Of a stretch of 64,000 nt of DNA, positions 9,584 through 17,841 are shown piece after piece. Position numbers and translations under genes: made by a program. The stretch's first letter is position 1, and each line of letters starts with the position of its first letter. Origin of the DNA: JAEINY01 sp942490535 (lineage in GTDB: Bacteria; Bacteroidota; Bacteroidia; Bacteroidales; Marinilabiliaceae); the NCBI GenBank assembly GCA_942490535.1, contig CALNXQ010000005.1:1364001-1428000 (forward strand), given 5' to 3'. The notes below the pieces were generated by a model. It was not told the origin of the DNA and ran no database searches. It saw only the letters and a list, made by a program, of their open reading frames with translations.

Positions 9584-9609
9584 CTAAATATTATTTTTTT
9601 AGCAACAGC

Positions 9610-10857
9610 TTAAAGACTGAATGCTTCTTTTAGTTTATCGACATAGTCTAGCTTCTCCCAGGTGAAGAATTCCACTTCACGCTCTGTGGTTGTTCCGTTG
9701 TTTTCAAAAGCGACCATTGCTTTATAAGGCTTACGTCCTACGTGTCCGTAGGCAGCAGTTGCTTCGAAAATTGGATTTTTCAAGCCAAAACGCTTAATAA
9801 TGGCACTTGGACGCATGTCAAATAATTCATTGACTTTATCGGCAATCTGACCATCGGTGAGATTTACCTTTGAAGTACCATATGTATTAATATAGAGTCC
9901 GACGGGTTTTGCAACGCCAATGGCATAAGCTACCTGAACAAGGATTTCATCGGCGATACCAGCTGCAACCAGGTTTTTAGCAATGTGGCGAGTGGCATAA
10001 GCAGCCGAACGATCCACTTTGGAACTGTCTTTTCCACTAAATGCACCACCGCCGTGCGCACCTTTTCCACCATAAGTATCCACAATAATCTTGCGGCCGG
10101 TTAAACCAGTATCCCCATGAGGTCCACCAATCACGAATTTGCCGGTTGGATTCACGTGCAGGATGTATTCCTTAAACAAGTGGTGTTGTTCCTCGGGAAG
10201 CAATGCGATGACACGCGGAATAAGGATGGTCTGAACATCTTCCTTAATTTTAGCCAACATGGCCTCATCCTGGTCAAATTCATCGTGCTGCGTGGAAACT
10301 ACAATAGTATGAACACGTTTGGGCGTGTTATCTTCATTGTATTCAATGGTTACCTGCGATTTGGAGTCAGGACGTAAGTAAGTCATCACTTTTTCTTCGC
10401 GACGGATAGCTGCTAATTCCTGCAATAGGATATGCGATAAATATAAAGGTAGTGGTAAGTATTCCTCAGTATCGCGACATGCATAACCAAACATCATACC
10501 CTGGTCACCAGCTCCTTGTTCTTCTTCGCTTTCGCGCTCCACACCGCGGCTGATGTCTTCCGATTGCTCGTGTAAGGCAGAGATCACCCCACATGAACCG
10601 GAGTCAAACATATAAGCAGCCTGTGTATAACCAATACGGTTAATGACTTCACGCGCTACTTTCTGAACAGGCACATACGCTTTGGTTTTTACTTCACCGC
10701 TAATTACTACCAATCCGGTTGTTACCAGTGTTTCACAAGCCACCTTTGAGTCAGGATCGGCTTTTAATAATTCGTCAAGAATCGCATCAGAAATCTGATC
10801 GGCCACTTTATCAGGATGTCCTTCAGATACCGATTCGGATGTAAATAAATATCCCAT
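9610..10857 (-). CDS. metK: S-adenosylmethionine synthetase
   Basis: MetK makes S-adenosylmethionine from methionine and ATP in the cytoplasm. All landmark motifs are present: the methionine/ATP loop GHPDKVADQISDAI near the start, GAGDQGMMFGYA near residue 118, and the P-loop-like GGGAFSGKDSSKVDRSAAY near 270-290. The 415 residues are slightly longer than the E. coli enzyme, which is normal in Bacteroidota. It is transcribed alone, divergent from the tRNA-Glu/rpsT unit, and closed by its own terminator. A small hairpin sits just before the start codon. Confidence 0.98.
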   Translation of the reverse strand: MGYLFTSESVSEGHPDKVADQISDAILDELLKADPDSKVACETLVTTGLVVISGEVKTKAYVPVQKVAREVINRIGYTQAAYMFDSGSCGVISALHEQSEDISRGVERESEEEQGAGDQGMMFGYACRDTEEYLPLPLYLSHILLQELAAIRREEKVMTYLRPDSKSQVTIEYNEDNTPKRVHTIVVSTQHDEFDQDEAMLAKIKEDVQTILIPRVIALLPEEQHHLFKEYILHVNPTGKFVIGGPHGDTGLTGRKIIVDTYGGKGAHGGGAFSGKDSSKVDRSAAYATRHIAKNLVAAGIADEILVQVAYAIGVAKPVGLYINTYGTSKVNLTDGQIADKVNELFDMRPSAIIKRFGLKNPIFEATAAYGHVGRKPYKAMVAFENNGTTTEREVEFFTWEKLDYVDKLKEAFSL

Positions 10858-10872
10858 AATACAATTACTTTT

Positions 10873-10890
10873 ATCTGCTCTCGGGCAGAT
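10873..10890 (-). promoter_or_regulatory. Hairpin in the metK leader
   Basis: On the minus strand the arms ATCTGC and GCAGAT close a six-base loop (CCGAGA), ending 15 nt before the metK ATG. I recognise no known SAM riboswitch consensus around it. It may affect translation start or may be incidental. Confidence 0.4.
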
Positions 10891-11159
10891 TTTAAAATAT
10901 TAAATATTAATCTTGTGAAAAGAAGGATGTGCTAATGAAGAATTCATTTTAGCATTTTTTTTAAGTGGTTGCAATCAGCCAAATCCGTCCACTTTTCACG
11001 TCATTGCAAAATAACGGATTATTCTTTGAATGCCCAAATGTAATAGAGACTTTTAGGTCTTATACTATTCGTGAGATTGGTTAATTGTCAGATATAGTGA
11101 TGGTAGAAGGTTTGGTTGAAAAATGAATGCGAAAAAAAACAACTTTTTTTCGAAAAAGA

Positions 11160-11190
11160 TTTGGAGGAAGCAGTTTTTGATATATCTTTG
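11160..11190 (+). promoter_or_regulatory. Bacteroidota-type promoter of the tRNA-Glu/rpsT unit
   Basis: TTTG at 11160-11163 and TATCTTTG at 11183-11190 are separated by exactly 19 bp. They match the -33 TTTG and -7 TAnnTTTG elements recognised by the Bacteroidota primary sigma factor. Transcription should start just before 11200, about 35 nt ahead of the first tRNA. The rest of the 375-bp spacer back to metK shows nothing else clear. Confidence 0.75.
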
Positions 11191-11232
11191 CATCCGCAAA
11201 TGAGACACAAGGCGGCCTCAATTGCAAGATAA

Positions 11233-11304
11233 GGTCCCTTCGTCTAGTGGTTAGGACGCCAGGTTTTCATCCTGGAAACAGGAGTTCGATTCTCCTAGGG
11301 ACTA
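11233..11304 (+). tRNA. tRNA-Glu (TTC), copy 1
   Basis: A 72-nt cloverleaf. The acceptor stem is GGTCCCT/AGGGACT, the anticodon stem-loop is CCAGG-TTTTCAT-CCTGG with anticodon TTC, the T-arm is AGGAG-TTCGATT-CTCCT, and the discriminator base is A. CCA is not encoded. It lies directly behind the promoter and ahead of rpsT. Confidence 0.97.
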
Positions 11305-11341
11305 CAGATAACGAAGAGTTAAAAATTTTATTTGGAAAAAG

Positions 11342-11593
11342 ATGGCAAATCATCAGTCAGCTAAGAAGCGAATTAGACAGATCCAAAAAAGGAGACTTCA
11401 CAATAAGTATTATGCCAAAAGTGCACGTAATGCTGTGAAGGCATTAAGAGGAACGACAGAGAAAGCTGCTGCACAAGAGCTTTATCCAAAAGTTGTTTCA
11501 ATGTTGGATAAGTTGGCAAAGAGAAATATTATTCATAAGAATAAAGCTTCTAATTTAAAATCTAGATTAGCAAGTCATATTAATAACCTTTAA
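11342..11593 (+). CDS. rpsT: 30S ribosomal protein S20
   Basis: S20 is a primary 16S rRNA-binding protein of the small subunit. The 83 residues are basic and helical, beginning MANHQSAKKRIRQIQKRR and containing the family stretch NIIHKNKASNLKSRLASHINN. The start is fixed by this conserved N-terminus. The gene lies between two identical tRNA-Glu genes (37 bp after the first, 15 bp before the second). The transcript must therefore be cut by tRNA-processing enzymes on both sides of the message. Confidence 0.98.
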   Translation: MANHQSAKKRIRQIQKRRLHNKYYAKSARNAVKALRGTTEKAAAQELYPKVVSMLDKLAKRNIIHKNKASNLKSRLASHINNL

Positions 11594-11608
11594 TAAAAAA
11601 GGTTAAAG

Positions 11609-11680
11609 GGTCCCTTCGTCTAGTGGTTAGGACGCCAGGTTTTCATCCTGGAAACAGGAGTTCGATTCTCCTAGGGACTA
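11609..11680 (+). tRNA. tRNA-Glu (TTC), copy 2
   Basis: Identical over all 72 positions to copy 1 (anticodon TTC, A discriminator, no encoded CCA). It starts 15 bp after the rpsT stop with no terminator between, so it is very probably co-transcribed. Confidence 0.97.
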
Positions 11681-11755
11681 CAAGCTTACCAGTGTGTAAG
11701 TGGATTAATCATCAGCGTATAGTTGATGGGCATTGAAAAAAATGTCAACTTTTTT

Positions 11756-11827
11756 GGTCCCTTCGTCTAGTGGTTAGGACGCCAGGTTTTCATCCTGGAA
11801 ACAGGAGTTCGATTCTCCTAGGGACTA
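11756..11827 (+). tRNA. tRNA-Glu (TTC), copy 3
   Basis: The third identical 72-nt copy, 75 bp after copy 2 and directly followed by a terminator. Total identity among the three suggests recent duplication or gene conversion. Confidence 0.97.
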
Positions 11828-11828
11828 C

Positions 11829-11857
11829 AAGCTTTCCAACCGGAAAGCTTTTTTTGT
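11829..11857 (+). terminator. Terminator of the tRNA-Glu/rpsT unit
   Basis: The arms AAGCTTTCC and GGAAAGCTT enclose AACC and are followed by a T-run, one base after the third tRNA. Confidence 0.9.
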
Positions 11858-11909
11858 ATCTACATCTTTACTTTCTCATCTCTCATATCTAACTTATAGA
11901 TAAAAAATA

Positions 11910-12608
11910 ATGGGAGAGTATCAGCACTTAACTATTAAAGAATGGGCATTAGAAGACCGGCCGCGCGAAAAATTGTTGGCAAAAGGGTTGGCATCTTTAT
12001 CTGATGCTGAATTAATTGCCATTTTAATTGGGTCGGGTAGTGCACGTGAAAGTGCCGTTGAGCTCGCCCGAAAAATCCTGCTGGATTGTAATAATAACTT
12101 GCATGAATTAGGTAAGAAAAATATTGAGGAATTAAGAACGTCTTATCATGGTATTGGCGAAGCAAAAGCCATTGCTATTGTATCGGCTTTGGAACTTGGT
12201 CGACGGCGGAAAACACAAGAAGTGCAAGAGCGTACCAAGATTACGGGTAGTCGGGATGTTTTTGAGCTTTTTCAGCCTGTTTTAGGTGATTTAGCTCATG
12301 AGGAATTCTGGATATTGTTACTTAATCGTGCTAATCGCATTATCTCCCGTTACAAAGTAAGTCAGGGTGGTGTTTCTGGTACAGTTATCGATGTGCGGTT
12401 GATCATGAAGAACGGAATTGAAAAATTAGCTTCAGCCATTATTTTGTGTCACAATCATCCTTCCGGTAATCTTCAACCCAGTGAAGCAGATGAACAAATT
12501 ACACAGAAACTTAAAGCAGCCGGGAAATTAATGGATATGCCAATCCTGGATCACATTATTGTGACGGATAAATCCTATTTTAGCTTTGCTGACGAAGGTA
12601 TTCTATAA
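11910..12608 (+). CDS. radC: RadC family JAB/MPN-domain protein
   Basis: The 232 residues form a RadC protein. The N-terminal helix-hairpin-helix-like part contains LIGSGSARESAVELARKIL and GIGEAKAIAIVSALELGRR. The C-terminal MPN/JAB domain has the zinc motif HxHx7SxxD visible as HNHPSGNLQPSEAD. The family is named for DNA repair, but its biochemical role is unsettled. The FemAB-like gene begins 8 bp downstream, so the two are likely co-transcribed. The core part of the window ends here and the variable glycan region begins. Confidence 0.95.
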   Translation: MGEYQHLTIKEWALEDRPREKLLAKGLASLSDAELIAILIGSGSARESAVELARKILLDCNNNLHELGKKNIEELRTSYHGIGEAKAIAIVSALELGRRRKTQEVQERTKITGSRDVFELFQPVLGDLAHEEFWILLLNRANRIISRYKVSQGGVSGTVIDVRLIMKNGIEKLASAIILCHNHPSGNLQPSEADEQITQKLKAAGKLMDMPILDHIIVTDKSYFSFADEGIL

Positions 12609-12616
12609 TTCATCAC

Positions 12617-13480
12617 ATGGAGATTAAGCACATCAAAAGTCATCGGATCGATCGTGATAAATGGGATGCGTGTATTCGAGCTGCCTCTAATGGGGTGGTA
12701 TATGCCTATTCCTGGTATTTGGAATACACAGCAACTGAATGGGAAGCTTTAGTGGCTGATGATTATCATGTGGTGATGCCGTTGTCAATTGAGAGAATAA
12801 TGGGTATCCGGATGGTGAGTATGCCTGATTTCGTGCCAGTTCTTGGTGTTTTTTCTTCTGAGATATTATCGTCGGCAATTGTTAGTGAAATGATTTCTCA
12901 CATCCCTTATCGTCATTTGTCATATGTTTTTAATGCTTATAATAAAGTGGATCAAAAGAAGAAAGTGGTTTTCAATTATTCAGTTATTGATTTGATACCT
13001 TCAATAGATGTGATTTTGAATAACGTCTCGGTGGCGGGTCAAGATATTTTGACGCGGATAGAAAGAACTAGACTGTCCGTTACCAGATCCTTAGATACTC
13101 AAAGTTACATGGTGTTTAGAAATCAATTTTTAATGTCACCGAAGTCTAAACAACGGGTTGTGCTACAGCAATTGATCTCTTTTGCAGTTCGCTATAAAAG
13201 TGCCGGATTGTATGGGGCGTATGATGAATTCAATGAATTAATCGCGGCTGCTTTTCTCATCAAAACCAATGACACGCTTTTCTTGATTGATGCTGTTTCA
13301 TCATCTCAAAAAGGAGCTGAATTAGGTTTGCATGCCATTATCTATCACATTATTCGGAATAATTCCGAGTCCAATTTAACGTTGGAATTTCCTTTTCATT
13401 CAGAATTACTAGGCCGTGATTTTTCTAAAACTGAGCATGAGTGTCAACGCGTTGTTAAGGGATTGGGGCGATTTTTGTGA
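12617..13480 (+). CDS. FemAB/GNAT-fold protein, function unknown
   Basis: A cytoplasmic protein of 287 residues with no signal peptide. The N-terminal half has the Bacteroidota signature NGVVYAYSWYLEYTATEWEALV. The C-terminal half (INP-type fold: SAGLYGAYDEFNELIAAAFLIKTNDTLFLIDAVSSSQKGAELGLHAIIYHII) resembles the acyl-transfer half of FemAB/GNAT proteins. Similar genes are common next to polysaccharide loci, where some acylate sugars or transfer amino acids. The acyl donor and acceptor cannot be told. It follows radC by 8 bp and converges on the flippase gene with a 5-bp gap. Confidence 0.65.
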   Translation: MEIKHIKSHRIDRDKWDACIRAASNGVVYAYSWYLEYTATEWEALVADDYHVVMPLSIERIMGIRMVSMPDFVPVLGVFSSEILSSAIVSEMISHIPYRHLSYVFNAYNKVDQKKKVVFNYSVIDLIPSIDVILNNVSVAGQDILTRIERTRLSVTRSLDTQSYMVFRNQFLMSPKSKQRVVLQQLISFAVRYKSAGLYGAYDEFNELIAAAFLIKTNDTLFLIDAVSSSQKGAELGLHAIIYHIIRNNSESNLTLEFPFHSELLGRDFSKTEHECQRVVKGLGRFL

Positions 13481-13485
13481 TGCTA

Positions 13486-14748
13486 TCATTCCGATTTTCC
13501 CCAGTAGAAATAGAACAGTCCAATCATTATAAAAAAGCTGATAATGTTCTCCATGAAATAGGCAAATGTACTTCCTTCAATACCCATGGTTATAAGAAAA
13601 TAATAAGTAAAGCCTATTTGTGATAGTGCAGAAATTACTTCGCTTCCTATATAGATGGTTACTTTTTCTTTGGCTATGATCAAAATACTTACTACCCAGG
13701 TTAAAACTCTTATGGCGTCACCAAGGATTTGCCAGTTCAGTATTTCAGTCATGCCGTTGAACTCAGGTGAGAATAATACGGTTACAACCGGTCTTCTCAA
13801 GGCGTATAGCATGACACCGCCTATAAGCAATAGGGGAGCAAGTATTTTATAGGCGTTTATTACTTCTTGCTTTATCTTTTTCGCTGATGTAATACCTGAA
13901 AAAGTTGGTAAAAAGTAAAAGCTAAATGACATGGTAGCCAATAGAATATAGTTATTACTTATTTTGTTGACACCATCCCAGAGTCCTGCAGATTGCAATG
14001 ATGTGTGAGAGACGATGATATTTCGGCAAATTAGCAAGGTTAGTGGTGATAAGATGCCTGCTGTGAGTGACATCAGAGAGTATTTGCTAAGTCTGCGAAC
14101 GACTGCTGTTGAAAATTGGATTTTATCAATTCTCACTTTTTTTAAAAGTAAGTATGTTCCAAATATCAAGGCTAATGATGTTTGAAATAGGATGCCCATC
14201 ATAATTCCTTTCAGACCCCAAAAATAGACAGAGCCAAAAACTATAGTAAAACCACTAAGAGAAAGAAATATGTTTAGGGATATGAAATCTTTAAGTTGCT
14301 TTAAACCATTTAGTATGGAAATAATAAGATTTAATAAAGCCGTTGTAATAAGGTAGATACCAGTTAGCTTAACTAATGGAATGTATTGATCCGAATTGAA
14401 AACTATACCTGAAAAGAATTCAGGCATAAAAAAGACGATCACTCCCAGGAGTAAGGCAATAAAAAATACCAAAAGCAAACTTGTAGAAATAAATAATTCT
14501 CCTTTAGATTTATTGTTGTGATATTGAGCGAGATATTTTATTATACCGTTATTAATGCCTGCATTTGAAATGTTAACACCTATCTGTAAAGTGTTCTGTA
14601 GTTGACTTATTAATGCCATTCCGGAAGGCCCAATAAAAAGGGCGATCACTTTAATGTTTAGAATGCCAATTATAAATCGTATAAAAACTTGTAAAGAGTT
14701 TTTTAAGGATATGGAGATAAACTGGCTATTTTTTATTGAAGAAATCAC
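13486..14748 (-). CDS. wzx: Wzx/O-antigen translocase family flippase
   Basis: A polytopic membrane protein of 420 residues with roughly twelve hydrophobic segments. It has the WzxE-type start FIIGILNIKVIALFIGPSGMALISQLQNTLQIGVNISNAGINNGIIKYLA. Such proteins flip lipid-linked sugar repeat units across the inner membrane (MOP exporter superfamily). It is encoded opposite to the two glycosyltransferases and divergent from them, with a 134-bp AT-rich spacer that should hold both promoters. No Wzy-type polymerase is visible in the window. Base composition is AT-rich, as in the rest of this region. Confidence 0.88.
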   Translation of the reverse strand: MISSIKNSQFISISLKNSLQVFIRFIIGILNIKVIALFIGPSGMALISQLQNTLQIGVNISNAGINNGIIKYLAQYHNNKSKGELFISTSLLLVFFIALLLGVIVFFMPEFFSGIVFNSDQYIPLVKLTGIYLITTALLNLIISILNGLKQLKDFISLNIFLSLSGFTIVFGSVYFWGLKGIMMGILFQTSLALIFGTYLLLKKVRIDKIQFSTAVVRRLSKYSLMSLTAGILSPLTLLICRNIIVSHTSLQSAGLWDGVNKISNNYILLATMSFSFYFLPTFSGITSAKKIKQEVINAYKILAPLLLIGGVMLYALRRPVVTVLFSPEFNGMTEILNWQILGDAIRVLTWVVSILIIAKEKVTIYIGSEVISALSQIGFTYYFLITMGIEGSTFAYFMENIISFFIMIGLFYFYWGKSE

Positions 14749-14882
14749 AAATAAATATTGGTGGAAATAATATTGTTTAACGGATAAAGGTGTTAATTAA
14801 TGGATAAAGCAATGAGATTTGAGTGATATTGTACAATAATTCAAATTTTAATACGTATTATCTATCCAAAACGACTTGCAAT

Positions 14883-15824
14883 ATGCCATTTTTTTCTGTT
14901 ATCATACCATTATACAATAAAGAAAAGGATATAGAAGAAACACTAAATAGTGTTATTAACCAATCTTTTCGTGATTTTGAAATTATTGTAATCAACGACG
15001 GTAGTACGGATGGTAGTTTGGAAATTGTTAAAAAAATTATAAATCCCAAACTAAAAGTTTATAGTATTGCTAATGGGGGTGCCTCCTTTGCCCGGAATTA
15101 TGGTGTAAAACTGGCTCTTGGTGACTATGTTGCCTTTTTGGATGCAGACGATTACTGGTATCCATACCATTTGGATAATCTCAAGAAATTAATTACTAAT
15201 TATCCTTATATGAACTGGTATGCAACTGGTTATGAATTTATGGAAAGTAAACGAAGAATTTTTCCTATGAATGCACCTCCAATGAAAAGGAAAGACGGAT
15301 GGGTAGATGGAGTATGCAATTATTTTGAGAATAGTATGTCAGACTCCTTGGCTCTCACTTCGGCAGTCTGTATGAAAAAGAATTTCTTTCATCAATTAGG
15401 GGGATTTAATGTTGATTTGGACACAGGTCATGATATTGATTTGTGGATAAAGGCAGGTATAGAAACAGACTTGGTTTTTTCTAATGTAATATCTATGAGA
15501 TATAATATGCTAGGCTCAAATAGAATTACTGAAATGCCTATCGAATCGAAACGACATATGGAAATGGAATCCTATATAGCGATAGAAAAAAAGAATCTTT
15601 CATTAAGAAAATTTCTTGCTTTTTATCGATATTCTCATGCAATTAAATTTAAGCTTTATGGATCAAATGAGAAAGCAAAAAAATACGAAAAAGATATAGA
15701 TTTGTCCCTGATAAATGCAAAGCAACGATTTCTATTGAAGTTAAGTCCATGTACATTGAGAATATTGCAATTGATAAAGGATTTTATTAGTTGTTTTGGC
15801 TATAGAATCAGGGCATCTAAATAA
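14883..15824 (+). CDS. Glycosyltransferase family 2 protein
   Basis: An inverting GT-A glycosyltransferase. The ATG at 14883 gives the standard beginning MPFFSVIIPLYNKEKDIEETL; an earlier in-frame ATG at 14823 would add 20 residues unlike the family. Nucleotide-sugar binding shows as VINDGSTDGS and the metal-binding DxD as FLDADDYW near residue 87. The catalytic region follows (GHDIDLWIKAG near 180). There is no membrane anchor. It would add one sugar of the surface repeat unit at the cytoplasmic face; donor and acceptor are unknown. Confidence 0.9.
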   Translation: MPFFSVIIPLYNKEKDIEETLNSVINQSFRDFEIIVINDGSTDGSLEIVKKIINPKLKVYSIANGGASFARNYGVKLALGDYVAFLDADDYWYPYHLDNLKKLITNYPYMNWYATGYEFMESKRRIFPMNAPPMKRKDGWVDGVCNYFENSMSDSLALTSAVCMKKNFFHQLGGFNVDLDTGHDIDLWIKAGIETDLVFSNVISMRYNMLGSNRITEMPIESKRHMEMESYIAIEKKNLSLRKFLAFYRYSHAIKFKLYGSNEKAKKYEKDIDLSLINAKQRFLLKLSPCTLRILQLIKDFISCFGYRIRASK

Positions 15825-15833
15825 TAATGAAAA

Positions 15834-16928
15834 ATGAAAATTTTATTACTTGGAGAGTTTAGCGGGTTGCATTCTAATTTAGCTCAAGGATTAATGGAAA
15901 TAGGGCACAAAGTTACGGTTGCATCTAATGGGGATAGATGGAAAAACTACCCAAGAGATATAAACTTCTACTTTCCAGGAAAGCATCGCAAAATTAAATT
16001 ATTTCTAAAAATCCTCTTTAATTTGCACAAATTAGTGGGATATGACATTGTGCAATTAGTAAATCCAAATTTTTTGGATGCCTTACCATTCAAGAATAAG
16101 ATATTATTTCTTTTTGTAAAGAATTTTAATAAATCTGTATTTCTTGGAGCGAATGGGAATGATTATTTCTATGTTAGGTATGGACTAAGTGGTAAATATA
16201 ATAAGTCTGTATTCAATTATAAATACCTTCTTGGCGAAGATTATATCAGTCAGTACAGTACGTTTCCAATGAAAGACCCTTTGAAGGCCTTAAATATAAA
16301 AATAGCCAATGAAGTAAATGGTATTACAGCATGTTGTGCTGAATATGAATTAGCATATAAGGAGGATTATGGGGCAAAGCTGAAATTTATTCCATTACCT
16401 ATCCAGACAAATATTTATGAATACTGCAATAAGATTCAACTTGAAAGCGAGAAAATCACTTTTTTTCTTGGGCACTATAAAGATAGAAAAGCATTAAAGG
16501 GTACGGATGTCATTCATGAAGTTTTATTGGAATTGCAACAAAAGTATCCTAGAGAGGTTAATTTGCAGATTGTAGACTCCGTTCCGTTTGAAGAATACCA
16601 AAAGAAATTCGATAACTCACATGTATTAATAGATCAGCTTTATTCGTATGGTTGTGGATTAAATGGCGTATTAGGAATGTCAAAGGGAATGATTGTCGTG
16701 GGAGGAGCGGATCCTTATATGTATAAATTGATGGGGGAAAATGAAAACTTCCCATTGGTATATCTTCCTATTGATAAAACTGAGATGCTTCAAGCGCTTG
16801 AGATCTTGATTAAGGAAAAATACACGTTGCATGAAAGAGCACACAGAAGTAGAGAGTTCGCCGTAAAACATCATGATTACATAAAGGTTGCTCACGAGTA
16901 TGTGGAGTTTTGGAAATCAAAGATGTAG
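15834..16928 (+). CDS. GT-B fold glycosyltransferase (GT4-like)
   Basis: The 364 residues form a GT-B enzyme. The N-terminal Rossmann half begins MKILLLGEFSGLHSNLAQGL. The C-terminal donor half contains FFLGHYKDRKALKGTDVI, DQLYSYGCGLNGVLGMSKG and a closing helix (YIKVAHEYVEFWKSKM). The usual EX7E motif is not plain, so the family assignment is approximate. It follows the GT2 gene by 9 bp, so the two form a pair acting on the same glycan. The gene ends about 110 bp before the IS21 left end, so it is not interrupted. Confidence 0.78.
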   Translation: MKILLLGEFSGLHSNLAQGLMEIGHKVTVASNGDRWKNYPRDINFYFPGKHRKIKLFLKILFNLHKLVGYDIVQLVNPNFLDALPFKNKILFLFVKNFNKSVFLGANGNDYFYVRYGLSGKYNKSVFNYKYLLGEDYISQYSTFPMKDPLKALNIKIANEVNGITACCAEYELAYKEDYGAKLKFIPLPIQTNIYEYCNKIQLESEKITFFLGHYKDRKALKGTDVIHEVLLELQQKYPREVNLQIVDSVPFEEYQKKFDNSHVLIDQLYSYGCGLNGVLGMSKGMIVVGGADPYMYKLMGENENFPLVYLPIDKTEMLQALEILIKEKYTLHERAHRSREFAVKHHDYIKVAHEYVEFWKSKM

Positions 16929-17040
16929 ATCATAAAATAACCGCTGTCCTTTTCCTCTGGAAGCAAAAATGATCATTGACCCATCTTTCAAGTTGGTTAT
17001 TCTGATAAGAAAAATTCCATTCATAATGAAAGTGGAAATT

Positions 17041-17078
17041 CCGGTGATACTGACCCCTTGTCCGGTCATGTTGACCCC
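17041..17078. repeat. IS21 left terminal repeats (two sites)
   Basis: CCGGTGATACTGACCCC and CCGGTCATGTTGACCCC lie in tandem with a 4-bp gap. They are presumed transposase binding sites. Confidence 0.8.
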
Positions 17079-17120
17079 CCTTCAGGAAAATGGTTCAAAT
17101 AACAAGATGATCTGACAATA

Positions 17121-17840
17121 TTACCGTTTTTTTCTTAAACTCTCACCTCTTAATTCGATGCGATAGGAAGTGTGTACCAAACGATCCAAGATGGCATCTG
17201 CAATCGTTTCTTCTCCTATCACATCATACCAGTTGGCCACCGGTAATTGACTGCCCATCACCACAGGCTTTTTACCATGCCGGTCTTCAATGATTTCCAG
17301 CAGATCCATGCGTTGTTGCTGCTCCAGGTATGTTAGCCCAAAGTCATCCAACAGGAGCAGATCTGTTTTAGCCAGCTTATCAAAGAACTTGGTAATTGTG
17401 CCTTCCAGGCGTGCCATCTTGGTTTTGAGCATTAGTTTCTGCACATTAAAATAGGCCACCTTATACCCTTGTGCACAGGCCTGATGCCCCAGTGCGGATG
17501 CCAGGAAGCTTTTGCCGCAACCGGATGCTCCAGTAATGAGTACTGATTCTCCGTTTTGGATATAGTTACCTGTTGACAAGGTGGCTATTAGTTCCTTATC
17601 AATTCCTCTTGCTGCATCAGAATGGAGTTCCTCAATAGACGCCTGGTACCGGAACCCAGCAGTCTTTCTAAGGCGATCAAAACGCTTGTTTTTACGCTCG
17701 TCCTGTTCTGACTGTATCAGCAGTTCAATGCCTTCTGAAAAGGTAAGTTCATGATGTTTTCTGGTTTCCAAAAGAGCCATCCAGCTGCGGCTCATACCAT
17801 GCAGACGCAACTGCGTTAATTGTGATTCAATTTGTTTCAT
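17121..17840 (-). CDS. istB: IS21 transposition helper ATPase IstB
   Basis: An AAA+ ATPase of the DnaC/IstB type that assists the IstA transposase. The 239 residues contain Walker A GASGCGKSFLASALG near 103-117 and Walker B LLLLDDFG near 165. The C-terminal VANWYDVIGEETIADAILDRLVHTSYRIELRGESLR block is diagnostic. It begins one base after the istA stop, so the two are translationally coupled. It appears intact. Confidence 0.97.
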   Translation of the reverse strand: MKQIESQLTQLRLHGMSRSWMALLETRKHHELTFSEGIELLIQSEQDERKNKRFDRLRKTAGFRYQASIEELHSDAARGIDKELIATLSTGNYIQNGESVLITGASGCGKSFLASALGHQACAQGYKVAYFNVQKLMLKTKMARLEGTITKFFDKLAKTDLLLLDDFGLTYLEQQQRMDLLEIIEDRHGKKPVVMGSQLPVANWYDVIGEETIADAILDRLVHTSYRIELRGESLRKKR

Positions 17841-17841
17841 A

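Noticed and set aside
11233..11827. tRNA-Glu as attachment site of the glycan region
   Set aside because: No partial copy of the tRNA 3' end was seen further downstream and no integrase gene is present.
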